A stretch of DNA of 64,000 nt from positions 973,001 through 1,037,000 of the forward strand of contig CAJHZI010000558.1 in assembly GCA_905160935.1 (NCBI GenBank), in the 5' to 3' direction. The notes under the pieces are model-generated. The model did not search any database, was not told where the DNA came from, and saw only the letters and a list, made by a program, of their open reading frames with translations. The position numbers were made by a program, and so were the translations under genes. Positions within the stretch are counted from its first letter, which is position 1. Every line of letters starts with the position of its first letter. This DNA is from Enchytraeus crypticus. Its lineage: Eukaryota; Annelida; Clitellata; Enchytraeida; Enchytraeidae. This document shows, one piece after another, positions 32,318 to 44,565 of the stretch.

Positions 32318-32995
32318 AGAGAGAGAGATGTTTTATTTTTACAAAATTTCACAGAGTATTCACATCAATGAAGGTGTGACAAAAAATTTAATAAGCGTTA
32401 TCAGAATCTAAGTAGCAACTGCAATACTTCCTGCAAGTGCAAACATATGTGCACAAAAAATTGAATAAAAACTAGGCCATCAAGGAGGACGCAGACGTCC
32501 TATCTAGTTGTACATCCAGTTTTAATTCTAGTATAGTGTTCCGTAAAAGACTGAGAGAGCCTAAATTGTTACAAATTATTATACACAAACATTGTTATAG
32601 CTAGACAAAATTTAAATTAATATACATTAAGTTTGCTAAATTATCATAAACGTACAAGTGTTTGGTTAGAATTGCCAGTTATTTAGTAACTAATGTTTGT
32701 ATTTACAAGAGAATGTAGGAAGAGAGCTAATGTTTCTAATAGAAGTTGGAATTTCGTTCCAGTTTGTGCAAGCATCATTGACATTTGATCTATAAAAAGT
32801 GGCAGAAGACTTTTTATAAAGATAGCTGGATCCGTATAGTCTTGTGGGGTAGTTAGCATGATTGAGATAAAAGATGTTTTGCCAATACTGTGGATGAGGA
32901 TGATCTGTTGTATAGACACTTATGAACAAGTTTCGTTGAACAAAATGTATGTAAAATGAATTGGCAGAATATTGCAAGAAGTGCATAGCTTTTTG
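32316..32995 (-). mobile_element. LINE-2 relative C, 3' fragment
   Basis: GAGAGAGAG tail, a 3' UTR with the GGCC...ATCTAG two-stem hairpin, and an open C-terminal frame (32,690-32,986, 98 residues). That frame contains YPTRLYGSSYLYKKS and NWNEIPTSIRNISSLPTF, equivalent to the SWNQIPPDIRSSRSL end of LINE-2. Sequence divergence from copies A and B shows it is a separate subfamily. Confidence 0.8.
32474..32520 (-). promoter_or_regulatory. two-stem hairpin of LINE-2 relative C
   Basis: Inner stem AGGACG/CGTCCT with loop CAGA; shortened outer stem CAA/TTG; GGCC and ATCTAG conserved. Confidence 0.7.
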
Positions 32996-33296
32996 ACACC
33001 ACTAAAGCGGTGCTTTATAGAAATTTAATCAAACATTTAATCAAACATCAGAACTTTAATGAAACAAGACTTTTTTTATAACGCTAAGTTCTTCCAATAG
33101 ATCAAACCATCAATACTTGCATGATGAAGACCTACTTTCTTGAATCTAAATGCAATCTAAGACTTCTACTTTTGTTTTTAACGTAATTTAATTTTAAAAT
33201 GTAAGCATAATACACAATAAGAAAATGTAGCACGCACGTATTTTAGTAAAAAGTAATGAAGTGATGATTATGACCAGAACTTACAAGAATCACACA

Positions 33297-33297
<1 letters not shown>

Positions 33298-33355
<58 letters not shown>
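33298..33355. repeat. (CT)n microsatellite
   Basis: Nearly perfect 55-bp CT tract about 35 bp before the tail of LINE-2 relative D. Confidence 0.95.
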
Positions 33356-33357
<2 letters not shown>

Positions 33358-33388
33358 CACTTTCCATAGTACTAGTGTTCTGCCGCAT

Positions 33389-34025
33389 GGAGAGAGAGAG
33401 AGAGAGAACTATGTTCATTTTTTTCGATACACTCAAAATATACAGTGACATACACAAACAAGGCCGTCAAAGAGGTCATAAGTAACCTATCTAGTTGACC
33501 ACCCCTCAATCATACAATTTGAAAAATAACTAGGCAAACGAAATAAACCTGAAATACAAGTAAAAGAAATTCTAGTTACTAAAGTTTGAAATAATAACAA
33601 CAGGAATTTTAAAAGAGAATATTGCTTCTGCCGATAAATCTGAGCTACAGAGAATCACTACAGAGAAACACAGAAAACTAAACACAAAAACAGAGTAGCA
33701 ATTAATTAGTTCAAAATTGAAACTTAAGAAAAATTCTACAAATAATTAAACAACATAGCCCAGTATACGATTTCAACGAACGAACTATTCAAAATAATCA
33801 ATGTTGAAACGCACTCGACGAATCCCAAGATATTGTATTATTACAGATTAATTTAAAGCTTATGACAATGAAACTTATTATAACAATGAACTAAAGTAGC
33901 TCTTTAATTTGGATACAAACGATTTTACCGAGTGAGTATTACGTATCACTGTAGGGATTTTGTTCCATTAAAAAAACAATGATAAATATAGGATTTAATG
34001 GACGTAACAGATTTAAAGAAGTTTT
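33389..34025 (-). mobile_element. LINE-2 relative D, 3' fragment
   Basis: GAGAGAGA tail at 33,389-33,407, the two-stem hairpin at 33,462-33,505, and the end of the coding region near 33,885-33,975. That end reads WNKIPTVIRNTHSVKSFVSK and then KSYFSSLL before a stop. Upstream coding sequence is frame-shifted and fades near 34,025. It is an older subfamily of the same LINE lineage. Confidence 0.75.
33462..33505 (-). promoter_or_regulatory. two-stem hairpin of LINE-2 relative D
   Basis: Outer stem GTCAA/TTGAC. Inner stem AGGTTA/TGACCT in the LINE sense strand with one U-G wobble and a 4-nt loop. GGCC and ATCTAG are conserved. Confidence 0.7.
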
Positions 34026-34032
34026 ACCATAA

Positions 34033-34240
34033 TGGAAGGTCCAAGGCATATATTCTTTTTCAAAGTCTACTTTTACTCTTCATATTAATCACCCCATAGT
34101 GCAACAATTTAATCCCTTCTCCAAAGATTATGCCTTAACCACACTTTAAGTAGCTTAGGAACATAATTATTGCTGCTGAGATCGTTTTACGCTGCCTTCA
34201 TTTGTTTTATGACTTCAGTTGTCTCCTCTTACGACACGTG
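34033..34240 (-). mobile_element. R repeat, copy 2
   Basis: Shares TTAATCCCTTCTCCAAAGAT, TATGCCTTAACCACA and the CTTCAGTTGTCTCCTCTTAC end with the R repeats at 44.4, 55.3 and 56.2 kb. Confidence 0.65.
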
Positions 34241-36360
34241 CAGCTGCAGCATTCTAAAAACAAATAACTAAAGCAATATATTTTCAGAAGACAGCATCGC
34301 AATGATTTATTTCAAATTTTTAGGATACAGCTTTTATGAATATGTGAATTTTGATCTCTGAATTGTAAGTTATGTAACTTTCAAATTTTCATATTATTTA
34401 GCTTGATGTGTTTGTAAAGTAAAATACACCTAATATTTAAGTTGATGTATATGTAATGTAGAATACAGTTTTCTGAGAGAGTTTGAATTTTCTCGTCGTT
34501 TCTTTCCTTTCGAAAAAAATCCTAATCCGGGCAATCTACATGGTTTAAACTAGTAAAAATATTTGTACGAATAAAAATTATATATATACTCCTAGTGATA
34601 GGCCTAATTAGCCTATAAAAATCTACAGCGTATTGGTATACTGTTAAGACAATTGAAAATAGCAAACATTTTCGTAACGTCTAGTTGAGAGTTAACAAGT
34701 CACTAAATTTCCGAATTCTTGACCATTTTAGGAATATATTAAAATCAAACAGCATTGAAATAATAAACTCTACTGAAGCCGTAATTTATATGTTATCAAG
34801 ACAAAATACGTATTAAAGAAGACTGGGATATCTATTTCATTAATACAATTAAAGCATGCTTTATCAATGCGATTCAAACCTTCAGGGGTTTGCTTTCTAT
34901 ATGCTGTTTTCCATCATCTGTAAAGTAGATAAATTAGAGAATAAATATGATAAAGATATTAATAATAGACTCTACTTTGTAAAGTTTTTCATTAAGATTT
35001 CTTTATCATCAGCCGTATAAATAAAATTTCTAATACATATAGATTATATTAATGCTTTGCCTTTATCTTTAAAATGCAATATGCACACATTGCACAGGTA
35101 TGAAGTAGTATGGTTGATAGTAGAAAGTAATTTTAAAAAATATAAAAATACGTAGTCATTTAAAACTATTATGAAATTCGATTTTAAAAGAAAATTAAAT
35201 AAATATTTTTTCAGGAGGAGGAGAGAGGTAGGTTATCATGGACTCTCTAATTTAGGTACTTTATTCCAGATCTAGTCCGTGATGAAAAGATGTAAGAGAA
35301 AGGCGCAATTGGCATTCTAAAAGTTTGCATGTACATGTAGAATTGTACATGCACTCCATAATTTCGACAATTCGTTCATTGAACCAAAATGCTGTCCCAT
35401 GCGGATTATGGCTTATGATAATGAGTATTATTATTTATTATTGTTATTATATTATTATTAATATTTATTATATCTATCTCTTGCTTAATTATTATTGAAG
35501 ATGACGTCTCTTATTAATTATTATTGAAGATGACGTCTCTTATTAATTATTACAATACTTAATTAAACGTTACTATCTAAATTATTATTATTATTATTAT
35601 TAGGATAATGATTATTATTATTATGTTCATTATTAGTATGACTATTATGAATATGATTGTGCTTGTGATTATTATTTTGGCTTAGAGTGTACTGAACTGC
35701 CGAAGTCATTGCTCCATAGCATTGAACAATGAATCTGCTTAGGCTACCTGGAGATTTATTCTAAGCTTTTCAGACGTTTTAATATAAATATTGTAGCGTA
35801 AAGTTACATGGAACAATTGCCTGCTTAAATAAAAATTGAAACTGGAGTACTGAATTTTATATCTATTAAAGCAAGGTTCACATGGCAATCTTTACTCTGA
35901 TATTCCTGAGTATTGAAATGAAAAATTATGTTAATCAATGAGTGCAATTGTTTTATAATTATGAATATTGATAGTAAGCTTTTAAAAGTAAACTAGAAAT
36001 TTAATTTTTTCTTTGAAAATTAAATGCTACATAAAACCTGAAATAAATGCATAGTAGTTAAAAAAGGAAGAGACAGTCATTTTCTTCAATATTTGTTTGC
36101 TTCGTAATATTTGTAACGCGCTTCGTCTTATACTCTTCGTGTTCATGAGTAGGCTACTCTGTATCACGAAGGTTACTTTCGTTGAATATGCTTCCATTAA
36201 CTTTGTTTTATTGTGTACTTCTATATGTATGAGCTATCATATTTTGGTTAAATAATCTATTTTGTAGTTTAATTATTGTTTTGTGCTGTGTTTGATTTTC
36301 ATTGTATGTGTTTCATGCTGCCAGGAATTTGGTGAATAAAAATTATGTAACGGATGTAGG
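34241..36360. other. AT-rich DNA without recognised gene
   Basis: A 32-bp direct duplication containing TGAAGATGACGTCTC lies near 35,485-35,555, with ATT-rich tracts nearby. No exon was supported. Confidence 0.55.
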
Positions 36361-36364
36361 CCTA

Positions 36365-36502
36365 AATATATATATACACAGTATATATATTCAGTAAATA
36401 TATATATATACAGTATATATATATATACTGTATATATATTTACACACACACAAACATATATATACATATATATATATATATATTTATATATATACTGTAT
36501 AT
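36365..36502. repeat. imperfect (TA)n tract with CAGTATATA units
   Basis: TA repeats interspersed with ACAGTATATATA and ACACACA motifs. Confidence 0.9.
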
Positions 36503-36504
36503 AT

Positions 36505-36562
36505 GGCGTCCCTGACATCCTTGGATTACGAAACGGACGTTAAACCTTTATTATTATTATTA
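36505..36562 (+). mobile_element. retroposon tail motif GGACGTTAAACCTTTA with (TTA)n, copy 2
   Basis: GGCGTCCCTGACATCCTTGG, then ACGAAACGGACGTTAAACC and TTA repeats; the partner of 31,130-31,212. Confidence 0.65.
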
Positions 36563-36974
36563 AATATATAGACTAATCTCCGCATAAGGCGAACAATGTT
36601 TCTCTTAGGTCTAACTAGTGCTCTGCCAAAATGACAATCTCATTCTTTTAATATTTACATGTCTTAGCAGAAGATTAAGGGAACTTAACCGGAGAATTCA
36701 AAACCCTGAAAAGGCAGTTAGGATCGCTGCAACCCTAAGTATTTTATGCAGTAGGCCTACTAATCGTAGTTTAAATCTTTGACGACATTAAGGTATCTAA
36801 ACAGTGTGTTTCAACATGCTGCTTTTGTGCTGAGAACGTTGACTTTCGTGTCAGTGTGGCACGAAATGAAATGGCTATCAATTACTGAGATAATTTGATT
36901 TCTTCGTCCGTCATTTAAAACACTTAGAAGATCCCTGTTGACTATGATACCAGGGTGCCTGAAATAAAAAAGTA

Positions 36975-37091
36975 ATGAAAACCGCAGTCAGTTGCAATAT
37001 ATTAAATAACATAACAGTTACTAACAGTTAAATAATAGATACAGATGACGGCAGCGATCTATACCACAATATGAAAATGCAAAAATGTTAA
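36975..37091 (+). repeat. 117-bp direct repeat, copy 1
   Basis: About 96% identical to 40,034-40,151. It includes AACCGCAGTCAGTTGCAATA and GATGACGGCAGCGATCTATA. Family unknown. Confidence 0.9.
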
Positions 37092-40033
37092 GGTTTGCTT
37101 TATTTTGAGTAAATTATTAGATATACTAATTCTATTTCTAGGAATAATTTGAATCGTTCTGAGAAATATTTGAGAAACATAAACCAGAGAAAGATTGAAC
37201 AGAAATGTATGGAAACAAAATAATAAAGTACGTAAATGAAATAATTAAAACTTTAAAAAACGAAAATAATTTTCAATTTTTTTATTATTATTTAAATTTC
37301 TCGTGTTGAACACCTTTTGATATTTTATCTTTCAAAAGTTTAGGCACTTGAAGTTTAAGCATAGAATAACAAAAATTGAAGTTTGGAAGCAATAAATGAG
37401 ATTGCTAACAAAAAATAAACAAATCAAAACATAAAAGTGATTATTTGCTAATTTGAGAAAGTGTAAATGCTAGCCCAATAGCTCGAGGTCAGTCCACGTT
37501 TATGCTTAGAAACAGTAAAACGAAATCGTTGATGACTCCCATTCGTAACGTTTCTAACGACTTAATTTAAAGTATTAAAAATTTTATGACCTTTCTGTGG
37601 TGAAATAATAATATTAGAACTTCCAATTACGGCTGTATAACTTAATATAGTAACAACATATATGTTTGAGCTAGGGCTACAGGGTCTATAGTTCAAAGAA
37701 AAAAATAGGCCGACTGGAAGTCCTCGTTAGATTAAACTAGTTCAATAATGATTAATAAGTACTTTTTGTTATAGATTTAGTAATACAATTCCATTTAAAG
37801 TTGGAGGGAATACATTTATATCTAGGTGTAACCATTTCTGACAAATTCATTAAAAGAAATTTAGCACATTCTAAATGTGCAATCTATTTAGGTCACTAGT
37901 AATCACCGCTCAGTAAAAGGAATAGTTTTAATTAATGATATTTTATTTTAAAGAAGCCTTTAACGTAATATGTGTTTAAATATGGCAAGATGTTTTGCAT
38001 ACATAAAATTTCCACTAATAAATTCGACATAAATTAAAAAAATGACATTTGAGTTCATTCAACAATTTTTACTACAACTAAGGGCTTTAACCTTTATTAA
38101 TACTCCGATGACGAAATATCGTAAGACAAGGAAAGAATTTCAAAGTAAAAATCCAAATCCAAACACTTGTTTTCAATGAGCACACAAAGCAGGCGTTATA
38201 TAGCCAATTATGCCAGCAATAACTTGAAGTCCTGCAGTCTGACAAAGTAACGGAAGCGATAAAGCAAATAAGCAGACGCTAAAAACTAGCAACAGACGGT
38301 AATAAATGATTAGGCGGGAAGCAATATGGGTACTAGAGATTATCTATAAAGTTGTGGCATAATATTTGCACGATGGACGATAAAGATGATAAAAGTCTCA
38401 GAGCAATGCTCTCCAGTTTATAACCAGTATTGAGAATAAAATATGAAATAAGGAACCCATGGTTAAAACTCTCTCCAATTTAGTTTGGTATTGGTTTCAC
38501 GAAAATATTTACCCGCAACTGGCGTATGTGTACGTATATGTATTATTATATATAGCTCGGCTATGTTATTCAACTCAATGAATGTGGTACCCGTAACGCG
38601 ATGAACACGATGCGCGATATGATATACTGAAGTTGGTCGTATCCAACGGTAGGCCCTTTGTAAACAAGAGTGCAATAAAGCAATTGCAATTTTATTAAAA
38701 TTCTCCTGGAAATCATAGGTTGATTTTATTAAATCACTATTTATTTATTGTAATTATTATTACTTTAGTTATTTATTATATTTCTTATAAGCGCAACCAT
38801 TTGAACACAGGTCTCCTGCAACATAGCCGTACAATTTCTGTTCTCTCACAACATTCTTGCGCCTCTTCCACATCCCCTCATTACTTCTAGATCTACATAG
38901 TTTCTTTTAGTTCTCTGAACGGCTCGTTCACTACGAACAATTACGTTTCTTATTGCTCTAAATTTTATCTATGGAACAAAACCATCAGACATTTAATGTC
39001 GACGTTAAGCAAATTTGTTCTCGGGGCGGGCCTGCAACTGTTGCAGACTTCTAATAACCTACAAAGTTGTCGGTCATTCTGCTAATCTGGAGTGAATCAA
39101 CATTAGAAGCGTCATAATGGCTGATGCATCTGGATGTAGATGGCCTAATAATGTTTAACCTCTTCCTTGAATATTTATATTTAAACGTTTGAAATAATAA
39201 AGAGGCATATTTAGCTTTGAGAATACATATTTATCTTTGGAGGTGTTAAATAACTACTGCAGCGGAGCTTTAGATAGAAGAGTTTCTGCGGAGTGATGCA
39301 GTGATTTGAGAAAATAATAATTAAAAGTAGTAGTAGCAGTAGCAGTAACAGTAGTAACAGCAGCAGTAACAGTAGTAGCAGCAGCAGCAGCAGTAGCAGT
39401 AGTAGTAGTAGTAGTAGTATTTTATATTTCTATTATTATTATAGTGTTATTACTTTATTATTATGTGAGAAAAAGTGCTTCTGGATTTTTAGTTTTGAAG
39501 AGGACGTCTAGATAACTTTATAACGACGATATTTCTTTCAATTGGACCAATAATATAATCTTTCTTCGCTTCGCGAATAGGGTATCTGCATAAATGATTG
39601 TAAAGTGTGTTTAACATTATTTGTCGATTTTCATCCAAATTATATTTTCAAATTTTAATGAGTAAACGTATCTCTGATATCTCTGGATTTATTTTCTGTT
39701 TTAGCAGTTTCGTCACGCCCTTGATGCTAGACTGAATATTAGATAAGGTTTATTATCATCATCATCATCATCTTTCCTTTAATAATCCCAGTTTAACTAG
39801 GGTCTGAATACAAATGGACCTTCTCCACTTCTCTCTTTCTCACGCCATTTCAAAATCTTTTTCATTTGAAGATTAGATAAGATTAAAAATTGAAAATAAC
39901 AAATTATTTTTAATACATGATTCAGATGAGTTCTAGCACCAATAAGATTTTTATGATTCGAAGATATATCTATTCTGTAGTTCGTCAGGAAAATTTTTCA
40001 TAATAGTAACATATTCCTTTAAATCATTACACT
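37092..40033. other. AT-rich DNA between two direct repeats, no recognised gene
   Basis: A trinucleotide AGT/AGC tract lies at about 39,328-39,420. No coding motif was found. The open frames present are short and without recognisable domains. Confidence 0.5.
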
Positions 40034-40151
40034 ATGAAAACCGCAGTCAGTTGCAATATATTAAATAACATAGCAGTTACTAACAGTTAAATAATGGATA
40101 CAGATGACGGCAGCGATCTATACCACAATATGAAAAAATACAAAAATGTTA
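40034..40151 (+). repeat. 117-bp direct repeat, copy 2
   Basis: Same orientation as 36,975-37,091, offset 3,059 bp, differing at only a few positions. Confidence 0.9.
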
Positions 40152-41484
40152 ATTTTCAAACCAGCCAGATGAAAATCTTATTTCAGTCCATTACTGACGT
40201 TTTAATTTGCGCAACAAATTTTATATGGTGGCAACCGGCAAAGTGTTTTATACGGACCTAGATTTAATATCGCATCATTTCAGTACAAGTATGTTTTACG
40301 TTGAAATGGAGGACCTATTTTGACTCTATTGTTGACCCGTCAGAGAGTCGCATATAATTTTTGCAAGTGGACGAATAGTTATTGTGAAGAATAAAAAGAG
40401 AAGCGATGCTTATATTTATTTATTTATTTATATTTCGTCAGAAGTAGTTATGTCGTATTAAATAACTTTGAATGATTAATATTTTCAGTATCGTCTTAAT
40501 TTTATATGAGATTCAATCATTCAATCCAGATAGAGATAAACACACCCTGGAGGTAGCATGTTTGTCTCATAAGTCAGAGACTTCGTGTTCAAAATGTCAA
40601 ACCGTCTCTAGAAATAAATTTTAAATAGAAATATACCTAAAAATTTACCCTTACATTTCTATTTAGTTCTAGTAATAAATTTAATTAGAGTAATAAATTC
40701 AGTTTTTGTAATTTATTTTAGTTAATCATCTGTATCAACAAATGCAATGAATCAGCAAAGATACGGTTGGTATGAGTGTCGATGTTCATCAACCTAACGC
40801 ACTGTAAACGAAGCTATAATGTTTAACGTCTGTTTCCTCTAACACCTGGAATACTGACCGAGACGATTCAGTTGAGATTCCGATCAATTATTTTTTGCTT
40901 ATCACGCAATTTTTGCTATCCAATCCGGCATTCAATTCAGGTTATCTTTTCTAATATTGATAAATCGTGCGAGATACAATGTTCAAAAATAATGGTTGCT
41001 TCTAAATGGTCCCAGATATTCTCACACTGGAGAGTCAGATGCCTTAAACGTGTTTAATTTCGTCAACAGTAAGTTGCTGTGATGCCATGTCGCAATTAAT
41101 AAAGCCTGAAATAATTGCTATTAAAATTTCAAGTTTCATTTTCCAGTTTACAAACTATCTTCAGTTGACGGGAAAAGGAAACTACGAGAGAGACAATCTA
41201 TCAGTAACTAAACAAACTAGGTCTTGCCTTTGACAATCAAAACGATGCCTAAGGAAGTAATTATTATTTTCATCAATTTAAATTTACCTTCATTAAATTT
41301 AAATTACGCCTAATTTAAATTTCTATTAATTTAAGTAGAGAGCTTTTATCAAATTCCTTGCTATGCCAAATTAGAGTTTTAGAATCATTTTACTTCCTAC
41401 ACTCAATTATATAACTTCTATCATTTTACTTCATGTACCCAGGTAGAGGATTAAAATCATTTAACTTTCTAAAAAGCTAATATT
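40152..41484. other. AT-rich DNA without recognised gene
   Basis: Nothing supportable was seen. Confidence 0.5.
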
Positions 41485-41610
41485 AACGTCACTTTCCTAA
41501 CTTGAAAGCGATATCAGTGACGGGCGAGCCCAGGATTTGAACTCTGCACATACTGATCCGCGGTCGAATATCTTAACGACATCGCCACTGGTTCAGGCCA
41601 TGAGAATTCC
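41485..41610 (-). mobile_element. SINE family S, copy 3 (tRNA-derived)
   Basis: On the minus strand: an A-box-like TGGCGATGTCGTTAAG, a B-box-like GAGTTCAAATCC, the body CGTCACTGATATCGC and the tail AAGTGACGTTAATATTAG. Best-preserved tRNA-like head of the family in this window. Confidence 0.75.
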
Positions 41611-41696
41611 TATCCTTAAACTTGCATACTATCAGTTTACCTCCACACTATCATTTTATTTTGTATGCCAAATTCGATGACTACTGTCGTTCTACT

Positions 41697-41995
41697 AACT
41701 GTGTCTTATTAGATAACTAATATAGTTTTAATTCTTATGTCTTATTAGATAACTAATATAGTTTTAATTCTTATGTCTTATTAGATAACTAATATAGTTT
41801 TAATTCTTATGTCTTATTAGATAACTAATATAGTTTTAATTCTTATGTCTAATTAGATAACTAATATAGTTTTAATTCCTAAGCCTAGTTCGAGAACTAA
41901 TATAATTTTACTCCAAATGCCTTATAAAGAACTAATATAGTTTTACTCAAAATGCCTTATAAAGAACTAATATAATTTTACTTTTTATGCTCAAT
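41697..41995 (+). repeat. 36-bp minisatellite
   Basis: About eight copies of a unit built on TTAGATAACTAATATAGTTT. The first four are nearly identical and the rest progressively diverged and shortened. Confidence 0.95.
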
Positions 41996-42632
41996 TACAG
42001 AACTACTATCTAGTCTAAAGGCCAGACGAGCGACCCTAGGCCGATTGGATGTAGACATTAGTAGACTGATAAAAGAAAGCTTTCCTTTTCATTTTTTGAT
42101 AATGAATCAAAGACAAGTACTATAGCACTGGATCTAGCCTTTCCTTCACCTGGTCTTTGTGAAGAGATTAAATTATTAATACATGGGTTGTTCTCATTGC
42201 GAAACATGAAGCTAGAATGAGGATAAGGAATATGTAGATTGGTCGTGCCATTTGCAGAACACTAGAAAATGAAGTAGAATGAAAATGAGAGAGAAAAAAA
42301 ATCAATTGAAGTTAAAGCTATTTTTGCGCGCTGCAGGTTTAATGTTCCCAGGCCAAGTATAGCGGTTGCTTCATAGTATAAACAATCAAAATACTCTTAG
42401 AAACTGAGGCTGTCTTTCCCAAAAACATTTACTTTGAAATTTCAATATGCAAAATATTTGAGATCGATATTTGAGTAGCATTCTAAACGAGATTGCAACT
42501 GAGAGAGAAATATAGAGAGATAGAGATAGAGACAGAGAAAGAAAAGAAGAACAATAAGATATAATATGTGTGAGAGGATAGAGATAACGAAGGATACAAA
42601 TGCTTCTCTGACAGAGAAGTAATAATATGATA

Positions 42633-42925
42633 AATGGTGAAGTCCTGGAGAGAGTTGGTACAGATAGAGTTGATAAATGTATTAAGAAATAGGAAGAAGA
42701 GTTAGATAGGCCATATTTTAAGGAGGGAAAGTCTATTCAAACAGTTCATAGAAGGCAAAATGAAATGAAGAAGAGGCAGAGGCGTAGATGATTTAAAGAC
42801 CCAGTCATTGTGGACATGAAGAGCTGAAGAGGAAAGGGAAGACAGAGAAAGTGGAGGCTTTATATATCGTGGACCTGCCAGTAGGCAATGCACTAAGAGA
42901 GAGAGAGAGAGAGAGAGATAAATGT
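42633..42925 (+). mobile_element. LINE-1 (RTE-like) 3' fragment, copy e
   Basis: Starts near the KVLERVGTDR coding segment and ends with CCTGCCAGTAGGCAATGCAC and (GA)n at 42,896-42,918. It is 5'-truncated and carries small deletions. Confidence 0.88.
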
Positions 42926-43277
42926 TGTACCTTGATGACATTAATTACAAGAGTCTAAATGGTTTCAACAATGATTGACTTCTGTGAGATATACATAATG
43001 ACGTCATTGAACTAGTTTAGGATCAGTAATGATAACACAGATGTTGATATCAGTAATAACGATATCAGTATAGATACCACAGATGTTAGTCATATTACGC
43101 GTATTTCGTTGGTTGTCAAATTTACAAACGATTAGCAAACGCATTATGTCTCAGAACATTTCATGCAAGTTACACTTAATTCCGTGAAATGGTCATGCAA
43201 ATTTTAGACTTCTTTCTTTGGAAAAGAAAAAGCTAAATCTTAAACCTTAAAAGTTAAATCTTTTTCACATTATATAC

Positions 43278-43545
43278 AAAACGGACTTTAAGGAAGGAAG
43301 ATATTAGGAAACTATAGGTATTGGAAATGTGGATTTGGAGAATAATGGAGAGGGTTAGCTGGACTCAAAAGATTACAAATGAGGAAGTTCTGGAGAGAGT
43401 TGGTACAGATGGACAGTTGCTAAATGTATTAAGAAATAGGAAGAAGAGTTGGATGAGACACATTCTAATGTGGAAAGTCTATTAAAAGAGGTCAGAGAAG
43501 GTAGAATGAAAGGAAAAAGGGGCAGAGTCAGACTGATATTACGTA
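43278..43545 (+). mobile_element. LINE-1 (RTE-like) internal fragment, copy f
   Basis: Covers the TLRKENIRKLEALEMW to GRGR region and lacks the 3' end. It lies 350 bp downstream of copy e in the same orientation and overlaps it in LINE coordinates, so the two are separate insertions or a duplication. Confidence 0.85.
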
Positions 43546-44359
43546 CATGGATGTTCCTACTGGTTCAGTGTTTTACAATTTTCTTCTTACTTGCTATTCG
43601 TATTAAACACAGACCAATGAAACAACAACTTTCAATGCATATCTAGGATAGACTACGATCGTACAGTTATGTCATCACGTAGTTTTTTCGTTGTAAGTAT
43701 TCAAGCCTGATGTTATTATTATTAGATTGAACGGGATTGGAAATTAATATCCTGTCGGTAATCGCTTAATCCTAAACTTTCATTGTATCTACGAAACTCT
43801 GATCCACCTTCTTTGTGCCACGAATTTATATCCTACATACAAAGTAATTGCGCCTGTGAAAGGCCGGACTTAAAGTTTGAACCCTAAAATCAATTTCCTT
43901 ACTCAGAAATTTGTTGACATGGGCTAATCGGATGAGAATTTTATTGAATAAAATAGATTAAATTTAATATACCGTAGCCTCTAGCGAGCCTTCTCTAATT
44001 TGTAATTATATTCAGCTTCTACTATTATATGCACAATTATAGATGTCACTTTATTATTATTATTATTATTATTTTATATATTGATTATTATAATTAGAGT
44101 GGTTAGTATCAGTTAACTCTGTATTTGTACTGTAGTCATGAAAATCAATTACGCAGTATAAGATTAGTAGGGTCTATAGGGCATATAAAGTGTATATGCA
44201 TGCATGCTTTTTGTTTCCCCAACTATCAATAATAGAAAGATTCGGTGGTTGAAAGTTTAGCAAGCTTAGATTTAGGCCCCTAGTTGTAAAATTGCATTGA
44301 GAGACATAGCCTATAGAGAATGCTCTTCTGCTCACAAATTTTAATCAGATCTGCTCTCT

Positions 44360-44565
44360 CGTGTTCTGTAAAGTGGAAGGTCCCAGGTACATATTCCTAC
44401 TCAAACTATGTTTTAACGGTTCATACAGGTCACTGCATCGATTAGCAAGTTAATACCTCCACAAAGGGCTATAGGCCTACCATATGGCTATACTACCTTA
44501 ATACAATCTATAATATGGATATAAATATGGCTTCTCAGGTGGCTTCCTCTTTTTTTCCTCAATTC
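44360..44565 (-). mobile_element. R repeat, copy 3
   Basis: GGAAGGTCCCAGGTACATAT, CACTGCATCGATTAGCAAGT and ATGGCTTCTCAGGTGGCTTC match the other R copies. The low-coordinate tail is diverged with short CT repeats. Confidence 0.75.

Noticed and set aside
36975-40151. Interpretation of the 117-bp direct repeats as LTRs
   Set aside because: Too short, no TG...CA ends, no primer-binding site and no coding remnants between them.
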